A stretch of 20,651 nt of DNA, taken from CAYSYH01 sp964435455 (GTDB taxonomy: Bacteria; Patescibacteriota; WWE3; 2-01-FULL-39-13; JAACPI01). How positions within the stretch are numbered: the first letter of the stretch is position 1; each line of letters opens with the position of its first letter. A program made the translations under genes and the position numbers. The notes beneath the pieces are model-generated. The model had not been told where the DNA came from. It did no database searches and worked only from the letters and a program-made list of their open reading frames with translations. Shown piece after piece: positions 1 to 8,225 of this stretch. The DNA lies in the NCBI GenBank assembly GCA_964435455.1, contig CAYSYH010000008.1, forward strand, positions 1 to 20,651, in the 5' to 3' direction.

Positions 1-965
1 ATAGGCCTATATACTATATATGTGGTGAAGAATCGCCTAGTCAAGTTAAAGAAAGGTATACTAGATTACATTTAAAATCTGATTCTATAGAATTATGGGA
101 AAATACCTTTGTAGAAACCATAACGAGTTACCTTAGCAAAAGGGGGGAGGGATTGATAATTTTTGACTCTATAAATAGTGGGTTCTCCTCTAGATACAAG
201 GCTACACAGGGTTCTTTATCTCAAATTAAAGAGGTTTCTCAACAGCTTGTTTTGTTTGCTAAAAAGTCTGGTTTACCTATTATACTAGTAGGTCAGATTA
301 ATAAAGAGGGTGGTATTGCAGGACCTAAAGCTTTAGAGCATTTGGTAGATACTGTTTTGTTTTTAGAAGGAGATGATGTTCATTCTTTTAGAGTTTTGCG
401 AAGCCAAAAAAATAGATTTGGTAGTGTAAACGAGGTTGGTTTATTTTTAATGGACGAACAAGGTATGACCCAAGTTGAAAACCCTTCAGAATTTTTACTT
501 TCGGGTAGGGTAGAAGGTGCTAGTGGATCGGCTGTTTCGTTAATAAATGAGGGAACTCGTTGTTACGCTGTAGAAATTCAAGCCTTAGTTAATAAAAGTT
601 CTTTTGGTTACCCTAAAAGAACTAGTATTGGTTATAGTTTAAACCGCTTAAATTTATTAATTGCTGTCTTAAGCAAGAGAACAAAGTATGATTTAAATGA
701 TTATGATGTTTATTTAAATATAGCTAGTGGTATTAAAGTTTCAGAACCTGCTATAGATTTAGCTGTTTGTGCTTCTCTTGCTTCTGCTTTAAAAGATAAG
801 CCTTTACCAAAAAATAGTGCTTATATAGGTGAGGTAGGATTGAGTGGTGAGATAAGACCTGTAAAAATGCAAAAAAGGAGACAAAAAGAGGCAAAGAATG
901 TAGGTATTACTAAACTTTTTGATCCTACTAAATATAAAAATATCAACGAAGTTTTAAATTTATAA
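1..965 (+). CDS. radA: DNA repair protein RadA (Sms), C-terminal part, 5' end off the window
   Basis: The frame is open from base 3, so the gene begins left of the window; the TTG at 153 is internal. The visible 320 residues start with YYICGEESPSQVKERY, which matches the RadA segment after the ATPase P-loop. They continue with a Walker-B-like LIIFDS strand, GQINKEGGIAGPKALEH, the RadA-specific KNRFG motif (about 407-421), an EGTR/VEIQALV segment and a C-terminal Lon-protease-like domain with IGEVGLSGEIRPV. RadA is a RecA-like ATPase that promotes branch migration and processing of recombination intermediates. The zinc finger and Walker A lie outside. The Lon-like domain lacks a catalytic serine-lysine pair in the family generally. 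A membrane PIN-TRAM gene follows after 10 nt, an order also seen around radA/yacL in Firmicutes, but without disA between them. The family call is firm. Confidence 0.96.
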   Translation, partial: RPIYYICGEESPSQVKERYTRLHLKSDSIELWENTFVETITSYLSKRGEGLIIFDSINSGFSSRYKATQGSLSQIKEVSQQLVLFAKKSGLPIILVGQINKEGGIAGPKALEHLVDTVLFLEGDDVHSFRVLRSQKNRFGSVNEVGLFLMDEQGMTQVENPSEFLLSGRVEGASGSAVSLINEGTRCYAVEIQALVNKSSFGYPKRTSIGYSLNRLNLLIAVLSKRTKYDLNDYDVYLNIASGIKVSEPAIDLAVCASLASALKDKPLPKNSAYIGEVGLSGEIRPVKMQKRRQKEAKNVGITKLFDPTKYKNINEVLNL

Positions 966-975
966 CATCTTTTTT

Positions 976-1932
976 GTGAATATTTTTTATAGACTGAAAA
1001 ATAAATTTTATATACCTACTTTTAAAAACCCAACCCAACTTACTTATGACATATCTAGGATTTTATTTTCGTTATTTTTTGCTTTAACTATATCTATAAC
1101 TTTACATTTTGCTTATTTTGTACATTCTCCTTTTTTACAAGTTCCTTATGTAGGGGAAGTTGTTTCTGGTTTAGTTGTATTTTCCATTTTTTATTATTTA
1201 ATACCCTTTTTGTTAAAAGCAATTAGAGATTCATTAACTAACCTTATTCGCCAATCTTTAAAAGATTTTAGGGAATTTAGTAAAAATAAAAAGCCTAAAT
1301 TAAAAGTAAAAAGATCTACTCCTGTATTGGTTGATACCAGCGCTTTAATAGATGGCCGTATTTGCGACATAGTATATGCAGGCTTTTTAGATTCCCAATT
1401 ATTAATACCCCAGTTTGTCTTAGATGAATTACATTTGGTATCTGATAGTAAAAATAAGTTAAAAAGAGACAAAGGCAGACGGGGTTTAAATACTTTGGAG
1501 GATTTAACAAAACATCGTAAGCATGATGTGCGTATTTATCCTACACCTTCTAGTGGTAACGTGGATAAAGCTCTAGTTAGGTTAGCTAAAAAGCTAAAAG
1601 CTCGCATATTAACTGCAGATTATAATTTAAATAAAGTTGCAAAAATACAAAAAATAGAAGTATTAAATATAAATGAATTAGCAAAAGCACTAAAAACAAA
1701 GTATTTGCCCGGTGATACAGTTACTGTAAAAATTGTTTCTAAAGGTCAAAATAAAGGGCAGGGTTTAGGGTATTTAAGCGATGGTTCAATGGTTGTTGTA
1801 AGGGGAGGTTATAAATATTTAAACAAAAAAGTAAAAGTAGAAATAAAAAAGATTTTACAGAAAGATTCAGGTACTATTTTATTCTCACATATTGCGACCT
1901 CTTTGTCTAAGCCAGCCAATACTTCTAAATAG
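976..1932 (+). CDS. Membrane PIN-TRAM domain protein (YacL-like)
   Basis: 318 residues from a GTG start 10 nt after radA, with no Shine-Dalgarno; it is probably co-transcribed with radA. Two hydrophobic segments (about 27-50 and 57-82) anchor the N-terminus. A PIN nuclease domain spans about 115-235 with the expected acidic residues: D120 in VDTS, E151 in LDELH, D197 and D215 in TADYNLNKVA. A TRAM RNA-binding domain (about 243-306) follows, beginning LPGDTVTVKIV. This architecture matches Bacillus YacL, a putative membrane-bound RNase whose substrate is not well defined. All metal ligands look intact, so an active nuclease is plausible. The GTG start is chosen because the hydrophobic N-terminus begins just after it and no ATG lies upstream in frame after the radA stop. 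Confidence 0.9.
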   Translation: MNIFYRLKNKFYIPTFKNPTQLTYDISRILFSLFFALTISITLHFAYFVHSPFLQVPYVGEVVSGLVVFSIFYYLIPFLLKAIRDSLTNLIRQSLKDFREFSKNKKPKLKVKRSTPVLVDTSALIDGRICDIVYAGFLDSQLLIPQFVLDELHLVSDSKNKLKRDKGRRGLNTLEDLTKHRKHDVRIYPTPSSGNVDKALVRLAKKLKARILTADYNLNKVAKIQKIEVLNINELAKALKTKYLPGDTVTVKIVSKGQNKGQGLGYLSDGSMVVVRGGYKYLNKKVKVEIKKILQKDSGTILFSHIATSLSKPANTSK

Positions 1933-2170
1933 GTAATATATCTTGATTTATTTTAAAGTTTTTATTTACATTGCTTTTATAATATATTAAATTTTTTAAA
2001 CTCTTTTTATTTTAAATATTCCCCTACTATTTTTTAGTCATAGTTTGACATTTTTATATTTTTAATAGTTACTTTTTTCTCTTATATTTTTATACTTTTA
2101 TATAATAATTTTGTATTTTATGCTTGTTTTTATGTATCCAAAAAAACAAAATAGTTTATAATTGTGTTAT
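1933..2170. other. AT-rich intergenic region, probable promoter of the ATPase gene
   Basis: About 238 bases of very AT-rich DNA with no coding potential that I can support. It contains a consensus -35 box TTGACA at 2045-2050 but no good -10 at standard spacing. There are many TATAAT-like words, including one at 2157-2162 ending 9 nt before the ATG at 2171. No convincing terminator hairpin follows the PIN-TRAM gene. Confidence 0.4.
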
Positions 2171-5074
2171 ATGTATATAAATTTATTTAATAGTTTATTA
2201 TTTATCTTATTTATTTTATTCTTGATTACCTTATTTTTTTCGGGTTCCTTTGCTTTGTGGTTGTGGTATAAGTCTAAAGAAGTTTTTAAATTAAACTTAA
2301 AAAGAGGAAAGGATTTAGTTTTTTTTAAGGTTTCTGTTCCCGAGGATTTAGAAGTTGAGATAAAGGCAATGGAACAGTTTTATACAAGTTTACTAGGGAT
2401 AAAAGAAATAGGTAGGTTTGGGATTAACAAATCTCCTAATATTTCTTTAGAAATAGTTGGTTCTTCTAAGGGAATAGATTTTTATGTTGTAGCTCCAAAG
2501 CAATACTCTACCCTTGTAGAAAAGGCCATTCACGCAGTATACAGTGATGCAGATATTAATAAAGGAAAGCATAATTTATGGTCTATATGGGAGCAAGAGG
2601 GCCACCAAGAATTTGACGAGCTATACTTAGCTAAGGAGGATTATTATCCATTAAAAACTTACGAAGAGGTAGAATTGGATCCTTTAAATTCTATTACATC
2701 TTCTATGAGTAAGTTATCTAATGGTGAGGGTATGGCCTTGCAACTTGTTTTAAGGCCATCTACTAACTATTGGAAAGATTTGGGTAACTCTATTGCTCGC
2801 TACCTTACTAATAAAAAAGATAAAGAGGGGAACCCAAAATCTACAGATGCAGATAGAGAAAAAGCCGATATTATCAAAAATAAAACAAAAAAAGAAGGAA
2901 TGGATTTTGTTATTAGGATTTTTAGTGTTGCTCCAACAAAAGAGGTAGCTAAAGTAAATTTAAAAAATTTAAAAAATTCTTTAAATGTTGTAGCTCACCC
3001 TCAAGGTAATAGGTTTAGCTCAAAAAAATATCCTTTTCCTTTTAATTTGTTTAATGCAGGAAGAAAAAGGGATTTTTTATATGCTTTTGTTTATAGAATG
3101 TTTCCTTATATACATATTACAATTCCTTATATTAGAAAAACATTATTTAAAGGTTATTCTGTTTTAAATACAGCAGAACTTGCAACAGTTTACCACTTCC
3201 CCACTAAGCAGGTAAAAACGCCGGGTATTAACTGGCTTAGGTCTCGTGAAAATATAGCTCCTTTTGAATTACCCGATTCTGGGGTTTATTTGGGAATAAG
3301 TGAATTTAGAGGCGTAGAAAAAAAGGTTTTTATGTTAGAAGATGATCGTAGACGGCATTTATATGTTTTAGGTCAAACTGGTACTGGTAAATCGGAGTTC
3401 TTAAAATTTTTAGCTGTCCAAGATATAAAAGCTGGTAAAGGTTTAGCTTTTATGGATCCTCATGGTAGTGCTGTACGGGATATCTTGTTGCAAGTACCTA
3501 AAGAGCGTATTAAAGACGTTATTTATTTTAACCCTGGAGACAAAGATTACCCTATGGGTTTAAATATTTTAGAAGCCGAAACTACAAGAGAAAAAAACCT
3601 AATTGTAAATAGTTTTATTGCACTGCTTTATAAACTTTATGATCCTAATAGGCAGGGTATTGTGGGGCCTCGTTTAGAACGTGCTGTGCGTAATGCTATG
3701 CTTACTGTTATGAGTGAAAAAGGAAACACTTTAATTGAAGTAATGCGTGTTTTAATGGACGAAAAATACCAAAAAGAGATGCTTCCTAAAATTAAAGACC
3801 CTTTGGTTAAAAGCTATTGGGTTAAAGAGATTGCACAAACAACTGCCCACCATAAATCGGAGGTTTTAGGTTATTTTGTTTCAAAATTTGATCGTTTTGC
3901 TACCGAGGCTGTGATGCGAAATATTATAGGTCAATCTAAATCGGCTTTTGATTTTGGGCAAGTAATGAGAGAAAAAAAGATTTTGCTAATTGACTTAAAT
4001 AAAGGAGCTATTGGTGAAGAGAATTCTAAGTTTTTAGGTCTTTTGCTTATACCGCGATTGCTTTCTGCAGCTTTTAGACGTATGGAAACGGAGAAGTCTT
4101 TTGACGATTTTTACTTATATGTAGACGAATTTCAAAATTTTGCAACTCCTGATTTTGTTACAATTTTAAGCGAAGCTCGTAAATACAAGTTAAATTTAAT
4201 TGTAGCAAACCAATTTTTGAGCCAAATGCCCGAGGATATAAAAAGTGCTATTTTTGGTAATGTAGGAACTTTGGTTAGTTTTAGAGTAGGACAAGATGAC
4301 GCAAAATATATGGCCGAACAATTTCACCCTAGATTTACTGAAAATGACCTATTAAATTTACCCATTGGTAGAACTATAATTCGTCTTTTGGTAAAGGGTT
4401 ATCCTACACCTCCCTTTTCTATGAAAACAGATTGGCCAACTATACAATCTATGCCAAAAAATCCTGAAATAGCTAATGAAATTATAGAGAACTCTCGTAA
4501 ATTGTATGCCAAATCAGTACAGGATGTAGAAGAGGAAATAAAAAATCGCGGGGGTTTGAAAGCTTTATTAGATGATTCTAAAAGACAAAATAGTTCTTTT
4601 GGTTCTTCTTCGGTTTTTGGTAGTTTGTTTGGTTCTAATAAAAAAGATTCTTCTACACAAGGTTATGGTGGTTTTGGTTCTTCTAAATTTGGGTCCATTG
4701 GTAAGTTTGGTTCTTTTAATGCAGAAAAGATAGATTCTAGTGCTCCTAAAAGTTTTGGAAGCTCTTTTTTAAATAATAAAAAACCTAATAATACTAGTAA
4801 TAGTAGATTTGGTTTATCAACTAATTCAAAAATAAATAATAATTTATCTACTAGTAAGTCTGTTAAAAGAGGTGCTGTAAGTCTTGCTGATTTAGATTAT
4901 AAAAAAAATAATAGACCGCTGCCAAAAGATTATATAGAACCAGAAAATATTTTTAATACTGGTGATAAAATACCTCCTCGCCCCAAAGTTAAATCTAAAC
5001 AGAATAAATTAAAAAGGCCTAATAAGCAAAAAGGTGTTGATATTAAAGGGCAAAAAACTATAGCTTTAGAATAA
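2171..5074 (+). CDS. VirD4/TraG-like type IV secretion/conjugation ATPase
   Basis: 967 residues from ATG 2171; an in-frame TTG at 2162 would add three residues. One N-terminal membrane segment (about 5-33) is followed by a domain of unknown fold and then a HerA/VirD4-type ATPase. Walker A GQTGTGKS is at about 401-408, followed by LAFMDPHGS. Walker B YLYVDEFQNF is at about 648-657, and a TraG/TraD-like C-terminal region (SEARKY, ANQFLSQMP) follows. Such proteins form membrane hexamers that pump DNA or act as coupling proteins. The tail is low complexity: Gly/Ser/Phe-rich (about 808-854) and then Asn/Lys-rich and basic, probably disordered. No relaxase, VirB4 or pilin gene is nearby. CPR genomes often carry such ATPases, where DNA uptake, conjugation or pilus-linked roles are all possible. 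Family is confident, role is not. Confidence 0.85.
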   Translation: MYINLFNSLLFILFILFLITLFFSGSFALWLWYKSKEVFKLNLKRGKDLVFFKVSVPEDLEVEIKAMEQFYTSLLGIKEIGRFGINKSPNISLEIVGSSKGIDFYVVAPKQYSTLVEKAIHAVYSDADINKGKHNLWSIWEQEGHQEFDELYLAKEDYYPLKTYEEVELDPLNSITSSMSKLSNGEGMALQLVLRPSTNYWKDLGNSIARYLTNKKDKEGNPKSTDADREKADIIKNKTKKEGMDFVIRIFSVAPTKEVAKVNLKNLKNSLNVVAHPQGNRFSSKKYPFPFNLFNAGRKRDFLYAFVYRMFPYIHITIPYIRKTLFKGYSVLNTAELATVYHFPTKQVKTPGINWLRSRENIAPFELPDSGVYLGISEFRGVEKKVFMLEDDRRRHLYVLGQTGTGKSEFLKFLAVQDIKAGKGLAFMDPHGSAVRDILLQVPKERIKDVIYFNPGDKDYPMGLNILEAETTREKNLIVNSFIALLYKLYDPNRQGIVGPRLERAVRNAMLTVMSEKGNTLIEVMRVLMDEKYQKEMLPKIKDPLVKSYWVKEIAQTTAHHKSEVLGYFVSKFDRFATEAVMRNIIGQSKSAFDFGQVMREKKILLIDLNKGAIGEENSKFLGLLLIPRLLSAAFRRMETEKSFDDFYLYVDEFQNFATPDFVTILSEARKYKLNLIVANQFLSQMPEDIKSAIFGNVGTLVSFRVGQDDAKYMAEQFHPRFTENDLLNLPIGRTIIRLLVKGYPTPPFSMKTDWPTIQSMPKNPEIANEIIENSRKLYAKSVQDVEEEIKNRGGLKALLDDSKRQNSSFGSSSVFGSLFGSNKKDSSTQGYGGFGSSKFGSIGKFGSFNAEKIDSSAPKSFGSSFLNNKKPNNTSNSRFGLSTNSKINNNLSTSKSVKRGAVSLADLDYKKNNRPLPKDYIEPENIFNTGDKIPPRPKVKSKQNKLKRPNKQKGVDIKGQKTIALE

Positions 5075-5092
5075 TTTTAACTTTCAGATTCT

Positions 5093-5392
5093 TTATAATT
5101 TTTTTTGTAAATTTTTTAGTATAGCTTGGGTACTAGATGGTTTATGTAGATCACTCTCAGTGTGTTCAATATTTTTATGTGGATTACTCTCAGTGTGTTC
5201 AATATTTTCATGTGGATCAGCCTTAGTGCTTTCAGAATTACTGCCGCCACCAACTTCTTTTTTATTGTGCATTGGTTCAGTTGCTTCTTTGGGTTCTTTG
5301 GGTTCTCCTTGTTGTTTGTGACCTTCTCTACTTGATAAATATTCTTGTAGTTCTTGGTTTTCTGTTGTATAGTTACCTAGCTTTTCTACCAT
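5093..5392 (-). CDS. Small hydrophilic protein with 11-residue tandem repeats, unknown function
   Basis: 99 residues, ATG start, not recognised. It is strongly hydrophilic with no signal peptide or membrane segment: a Glu/Gln-rich first third, a GGGS spacer, then three 11-residue repeats (NSESTKADPHE, NIEHTESNPHK, NIEHTESDLHK) and a short basic C-terminus. It looks largely disordered. It converges on the VirD4-like ATPase gene, with 18 nt between the stops. A weak promoter (TTGAAT, 17 nt, TTAAAT) lies just upstream. The near-identical DNA repeats and clean reading frame favour a real gene, but it could be a fast-evolving or spurious frame. Confidence 0.5.
   Translation of the reverse strand: MVEKLGNYTTENQELQEYLSSREGHKQQGEPKEPKEATEPMHNKKEVGGGSNSESTKADPHENIEHTESNPHKNIEHTESDLHKPSSTQAILKNLQKKL
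5141..5239. repeat. 33-bp tandem repeat, three copies, inside the 99-aa gene
   Basis: Copies at 5141-5173, 5174-5206 and 5207-5239. The first two differ at only two positions by my reading; the third is diverged but aligns in register. The unit is a multiple of three and keeps the frame, encoding the His/Glu/Thr/Ser-containing 11-residue repeats. Confidence 0.85.
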
Positions 5393-5402
5393 AGTGTTTG
5401 TT

Positions 5403-5431
5403 ATTTAATCAAATTTATAAGAAAAATTCAA
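5403..5431 (-). promoter_or_regulatory. Weak candidate promoter for the 99-aa gene
   Basis: On the minus strand, TTGAAT (5426-5431), 17 nt, then TTAAAT (5403-5408) lies 10 nt before the ATG, which would give an almost leaderless mRNA. The -10 matches consensus at only four of six positions and AT-rich DNA produces such matches by chance. Confidence 0.25.
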
Positions 5432-5512
5432 ACTCTCTGTTTATAAAATTATACTATAAGATATTAAATAAGGCAATAGATAATGGTGAACATATTTTTG
5501 GTTGGGTATATT

Positions 5513-5565
5513 TAAAAATAAAGCTCTATGGGCAGGGCCATTAATTACGGCTAGAGCTTTATTTG
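5513..5565 (-). terminator. Hairpin with 13-bp stem and GC-rich loop, probable terminator of the 355-aa gene
   Basis: AAATAAAGCTCTA (5516-5528) is perfectly complementary to TAGAGCTTTATTT (5552-5564). The 23-nt loop contains its own possible GCCG/TGGC stem. Read on the minus strand it lies about 125 nt after the stop of the 355-aa gene and is followed by a T-rich run, as in an intrinsic terminator. It could also act in both directions or be a structured RNA element. The GC-rich loop stands out in this AT-rich gap. The rest of the 297-nt gap (5393-5689) shows no supported gene. Confidence 0.5.
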
Positions 5566-5689
5566 TATATAAAAACTTTATGCTTTTTATTTTATCAAAG
5601 CAAGCTTGTATGTTGCTAAAAATGTCATTAAAAATTTATATAAATGCTTTTATTTAAGTATAAATGTAATTTAGGTTATTTTTATTATT

Positions 5690-6757
5690 TTAGTTAAGTT
5701 CTTGTTGCAAAAGTTTATTTGCATTTTTTAATAACTCTTCGAAATATCTTAATAGTTCTTTTAATTCTTCTTGTTTAAAAGTATGTAATCGTAATCTCAG
5801 CATTTTCACTTTTAATTTTGTAGGATCATACCTAAGCCTAAGCCTAAATATAGGTTTACCTCCGTATATGGGTCCTGAAAGGGCCACTATTTTTTTAGTA
5901 TTTGGATCTATTATTACCCTAAAAGTTGTATTTTTTCCTTTTTTATTTTTATCTATAATTAACAATATCCCCGTTGGAATTTTATCTTCTTCCCCATATT
6001 CACTGTTATGTTTTTGGTTCATATTTGTTGAATATACTATTTTTATGGTTTCAGTATCTACTATTTCAACCCTTGAATTCATATACCCTTGATGATTATT
6101 AATAAGCTCTTGTAACCTATTAGCTATTTTTAGTAAATAATCAAAAATATTATGGTAAGGTGATTCCTTACTTACATCTAATTCTATATAAGGGTTTTCT
6201 GGATTTTGGTTTAAATAATTTTTTACTTCTATCATATACCTTGCCTGTTCTTCCATGTAATTTTTTATATCCTCCCTGTTGTGGTATGGATAGGTTATCA
6301 ATACTGCCTTTTTTTCACCAACTTTAAATAATATAAATCCATATTTGGTTTTTAACCATATCTGTGGTTCCTCTTCCTCACTATTTTTATTTTTAACAAT
6401 TATAAAACTTATATCTTCTCCATTTAGTTTTGTTACCCTTATTGTAGTTTTTGATAGTTTACCTTTATTTGTTACGCTTATCTCCAACCTACCTAAAGTT
6501 CCTAAATCTAGCATTTTTGTTTTTTGCTCTTCTGCTTCTTTCAGTACTTTTTGTGCAAAAGTGTATCCAATATTATAAAAGTCTCCTATTATGTCATATG
6601 ATGTTAATTTTGGTTCTTCTGCTTCTTCTGTTTCTTTTGCTTCTTCTGCATCAGAATCAGGTTTATTATCTAGCCATTTTCCTTTTTTTTCCAATTCTTC
6701 TAATATTTCCTCTACTTCTTTTTTTAAGTCTCCATCTAACTCTTCGCCCTCTATCAT
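5690..6757 (-). CDS. Hypothetical protein, 355 aa, acidic N-terminus and helical basic C-terminus
   Basis: Not recognised. The first 55 residues are strongly acidic and helical (EVEEILEELEKK, then an EEAKETEEAEE run), probably coiled coil or disordered. A central part of about 60-300 alternates short beta-like strands with helices and has no membrane segment or signal peptide. The C-terminal 60 residues are basic then amphipathic (RLRLRYDPTKLKVKMLRLRL, followed by a Leu/Glu-rich helix), which suggests an oligomerisation or binding helix. No catalytic motif is visible. It is likely cytoplasmic. ATG start, no Shine-Dalgarno; an AATACT -10-like word lies 6 nt upstream. Its start is 46 nt from a divergent 167-aa gene. 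A clean long frame with ordinary composition supports a real gene. Confidence 0.75.
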   Translation of the reverse strand: MIEGEELDGDLKKEVEEILEELEKKGKWLDNKPDSDAEEAKETEEAEEPKLTSYDIIGDFYNIGYTFAQKVLKEAEEQKTKMLDLGTLGRLEISVTNKGKLSKTTIRVTKLNGEDISFIIVKNKNSEEEEPQIWLKTKYGFILFKVGEKKAVLITYPYHNREDIKNYMEEQARYMIEVKNYLNQNPENPYIELDVSKESPYHNIFDYLLKIANRLQELINNHQGYMNSRVEIVDTETIKIVYSTNMNQKHNSEYGEEDKIPTGILLIIDKNKKGKNTTFRVIIDPNTKKIVALSGPIYGGKPIFRLRLRYDPTKLKVKMLRLRLHTFKQEELKELLRYFEELLKNANKLLQQELN

Positions 6758-6803
6758 TTTTTTAGTATTTTTAAAATTTTAATATAATTATATTATTTAT
6801 AAT

Positions 6804-7307
6804 ATGGGTTTTTTTGGAGAAAATAAAGAATTTTCTTGTTTTATGGATTTTTCGCCACCTGAAACGCAAGATGCCTTTATGCAATGTTTATCTGATTTTT
6901 TTCATACTTCACTTCAACAATTTCTAAATACTTTGGATGAGTATGATTATTATTATTTTAATTTATTATTTAAAAATTTACAGGGTATAGATAATCTTGC
7001 GCAAGTTCTAGTTTTAGGGCCTTATGAAAACCCTATTTTTGATTTACCTACGTATTTTAGCCGAGGTTGCTTTGCTTTTTACCAACCTTACATTTTGTGC
7101 CATTTTACTGAAGGTGATAAAGTTGTTGAACTGCCTTTTTTATACTTTGGTCTAATTGATTATAATAATAGCACGTTTTTTGTTATAAAAAAACCTAAAG
7201 GTACTTTTAATAATTTTGCATATGTATTGGAAGTATATAATTTTGATTTGCAGGGGGATAATGGTGATACAAGCATTACAAAAATAGGCCACTTTGAGCT
7301 TAATTAG
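6804..7307 (+). CDS. Hypothetical protein, 167 aa, single plus-strand gene in a minus-strand block
   Basis: Not recognised. The protein is rich in aromatic residues (Phe, Tyr) and Asp/Asn with three Cys, and has no obvious membrane segment. The first half looks helical (about 20-65) and the second half beta-rich, ending in short strands (about 120-165). ATG start, no Shine-Dalgarno; TATTAT (6791-6796) lies 7 nt upstream and could be the -10 of a leaderless transcript. It diverges from the 355-aa gene and its last 8 nt overlap the 3' end of the convergent metallopeptidase gene. The opposite strand here has no long open frame and the sequence is not a low-complexity shadow, so I accept it, with reserve. 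Confidence 0.6.
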   Translation: MGFFGENKEFSCFMDFSPPETQDAFMQCLSDFFHTSLQQFLNTLDEYDYYYFNLLFKNLQGIDNLAQVLVLGPYENPIFDLPTYFSRGCFAFYQPYILCHFTEGDKVVELPFLYFGLIDYNNSTFFVIKKPKGTFNNFAYVLEVYNFDLQGDNGDTSITKIGHFELN

Positions 7308-8151
7308 CAATTTGTATGCTTTCTTCAATTTTTTCTACTAACTCTTTTTTTGTTGTGTTATCTTGTAATCTATAAATTTCTTTTACTATATGTTGAACCC
7401 ATGCTTCTTCTATAGGGTTATTTAGCATTATGCCAAAAGCTATTAAAGCGCTTATTGCTGTTGGAGCATATAAAAAAACATTTTTATATAACTCATTTAT
7501 ATTTAAAGGTATATTTTCTTTAAATAAAATAGTTATAAATATTGTACCTATTGGTAAATACCATAAAGGTTTAAGCCTTTGTAGGTATAGTATTATTTTT
7601 TGTTTAAATGTCATGTCTTTACTTTCCATTTTTAGGTAAATATAATGTAGCATTTCGTGTAATAATGTCTTAGCTAGTTTTTTTTTAATTAATTCTTTTT
7701 TTTCTTCATCCCTTTCTCTTTTCCTTATTTCAGCAAGTTCTACGTCATATTTTTTAATTAAAGCTTCCCTAAAAGGGTTCCAAGACCATTTAAAAAATCC
7801 ATCTTTAATACCCGTAAAAATATTTTTTGCTGTAAGAATAGCCTTTTCTAAAGGTGTATCCTTAGGATTTATGTATATTTGCGCTTCATTTCTTTTAACA
7901 CCTAAAAAGGTAGCGTTTGCTCTGTAAAAGGCACCTAAAAAGCCCTTCAAAGGGGTCTCCTGACATATTACTATACAAAAGGGCATTTGTACTTTTGGTA
8001 CATTATCTTTATATTTAACATATTCAGATAATCTATATAACACGTCCCATACTTCTTCTAAATTTATATTAAATTTTGTACCTTCTATTCTTACTTCGGA
8101 AAAAGGATATTTTGATGTAGTCTCTGGATTATTAATACCTAAGGTTTCCAT
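7300..8151 (-). CDS. Membrane HExxH zinc metallopeptidase candidate
   Basis: 283 residues. HEMLHY at 165-170 is a zincin HExxH motif. It sits at the end of a charged helix (about 136-165) and just before two hydrophobic segments (about 194-211 and 226-243). A Glu pair in PIEEAW (248-249) after the second segment could give the third zinc ligand, as in gluzincins. The N-terminal half has no recognised domain. The layout (motif, two membrane helices, then E) loosely recalls M48-type and other membrane gluzincins, but I cannot assign a family. With one motif near the membrane, it could cleave membrane or envelope proteins. It has its own promoter (8191-8219) and is the convergent partner of the 167-aa gene. 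The enzyme class is an inference from the motif. Confidence 0.65.
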   Translation of the reverse strand: METLGINNPETTSKYPFSEVRIEGTKFNINLEEVWDVLYRLSEYVKYKDNVPKVQMPFCIVICQETPLKGFLGAFYRANATFLGVKRNEAQIYINPKDTPLEKAILTAKNIFTGIKDGFFKWSWNPFREALIKKYDVELAEIRKRERDEEKKELIKKKLAKTLLHEMLHYIYLKMESKDMTFKQKIILYLQRLKPLWYLPIGTIFITILFKENIPLNINELYKNVFLYAPTAISALIAFGIMLNNPIEEAWVQHIVKEIYRLQDNTTKKELVEKIEESIQIAN

Positions 8152-8190
8152 TAATTAGGCTCTTAAATTTATATCTATATATTAATAATA

Positions 8191-8219
8191 TTTATACTTT
8201 ACTTGTTATAGTATGTCAA
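8191..8219 (-). promoter_or_regulatory. Sigma-70-type promoter of the metallopeptidase gene
   Basis: Minus strand: TTGACA (8214-8219), 17-nt spacer, TATAAA (8191-8196). The predicted transcript starts near 8184, giving a leader of about 33 nt before the ATG ending at 8151. It lies between the 533-aa gene stop and this gene, so the metallopeptidase can be transcribed separately. Confidence 0.65.
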
Positions 8220-8225
8220 AGGTTG

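Noticed and set aside
153..965. TTG at 153 as the start of radA
   Set aside because: The same frame continues upstream to the window edge with conserved RadA sequence (CGEESPSQVKERY), so 153 is internal.
1194..1510. Two minus-strand frames inside the PIN-TRAM gene
   Set aside because: Overlapped by a gene with intact PIN and TRAM motifs; no family resemblance.
2045..2073. TTGACA at 2045 as a full promoter for the ATPase gene
   Set aside because: No -10 box better than three or four matches at 15-18 nt spacing; kept only as a note on the intergenic region.
6345..6782. Several plus-strand frames of 63-104 codons
   Set aside because: They are shadows of the Glu/Lys-rich 355-aa gene; the products are Leu/Phe/Ser-rich low complexity.
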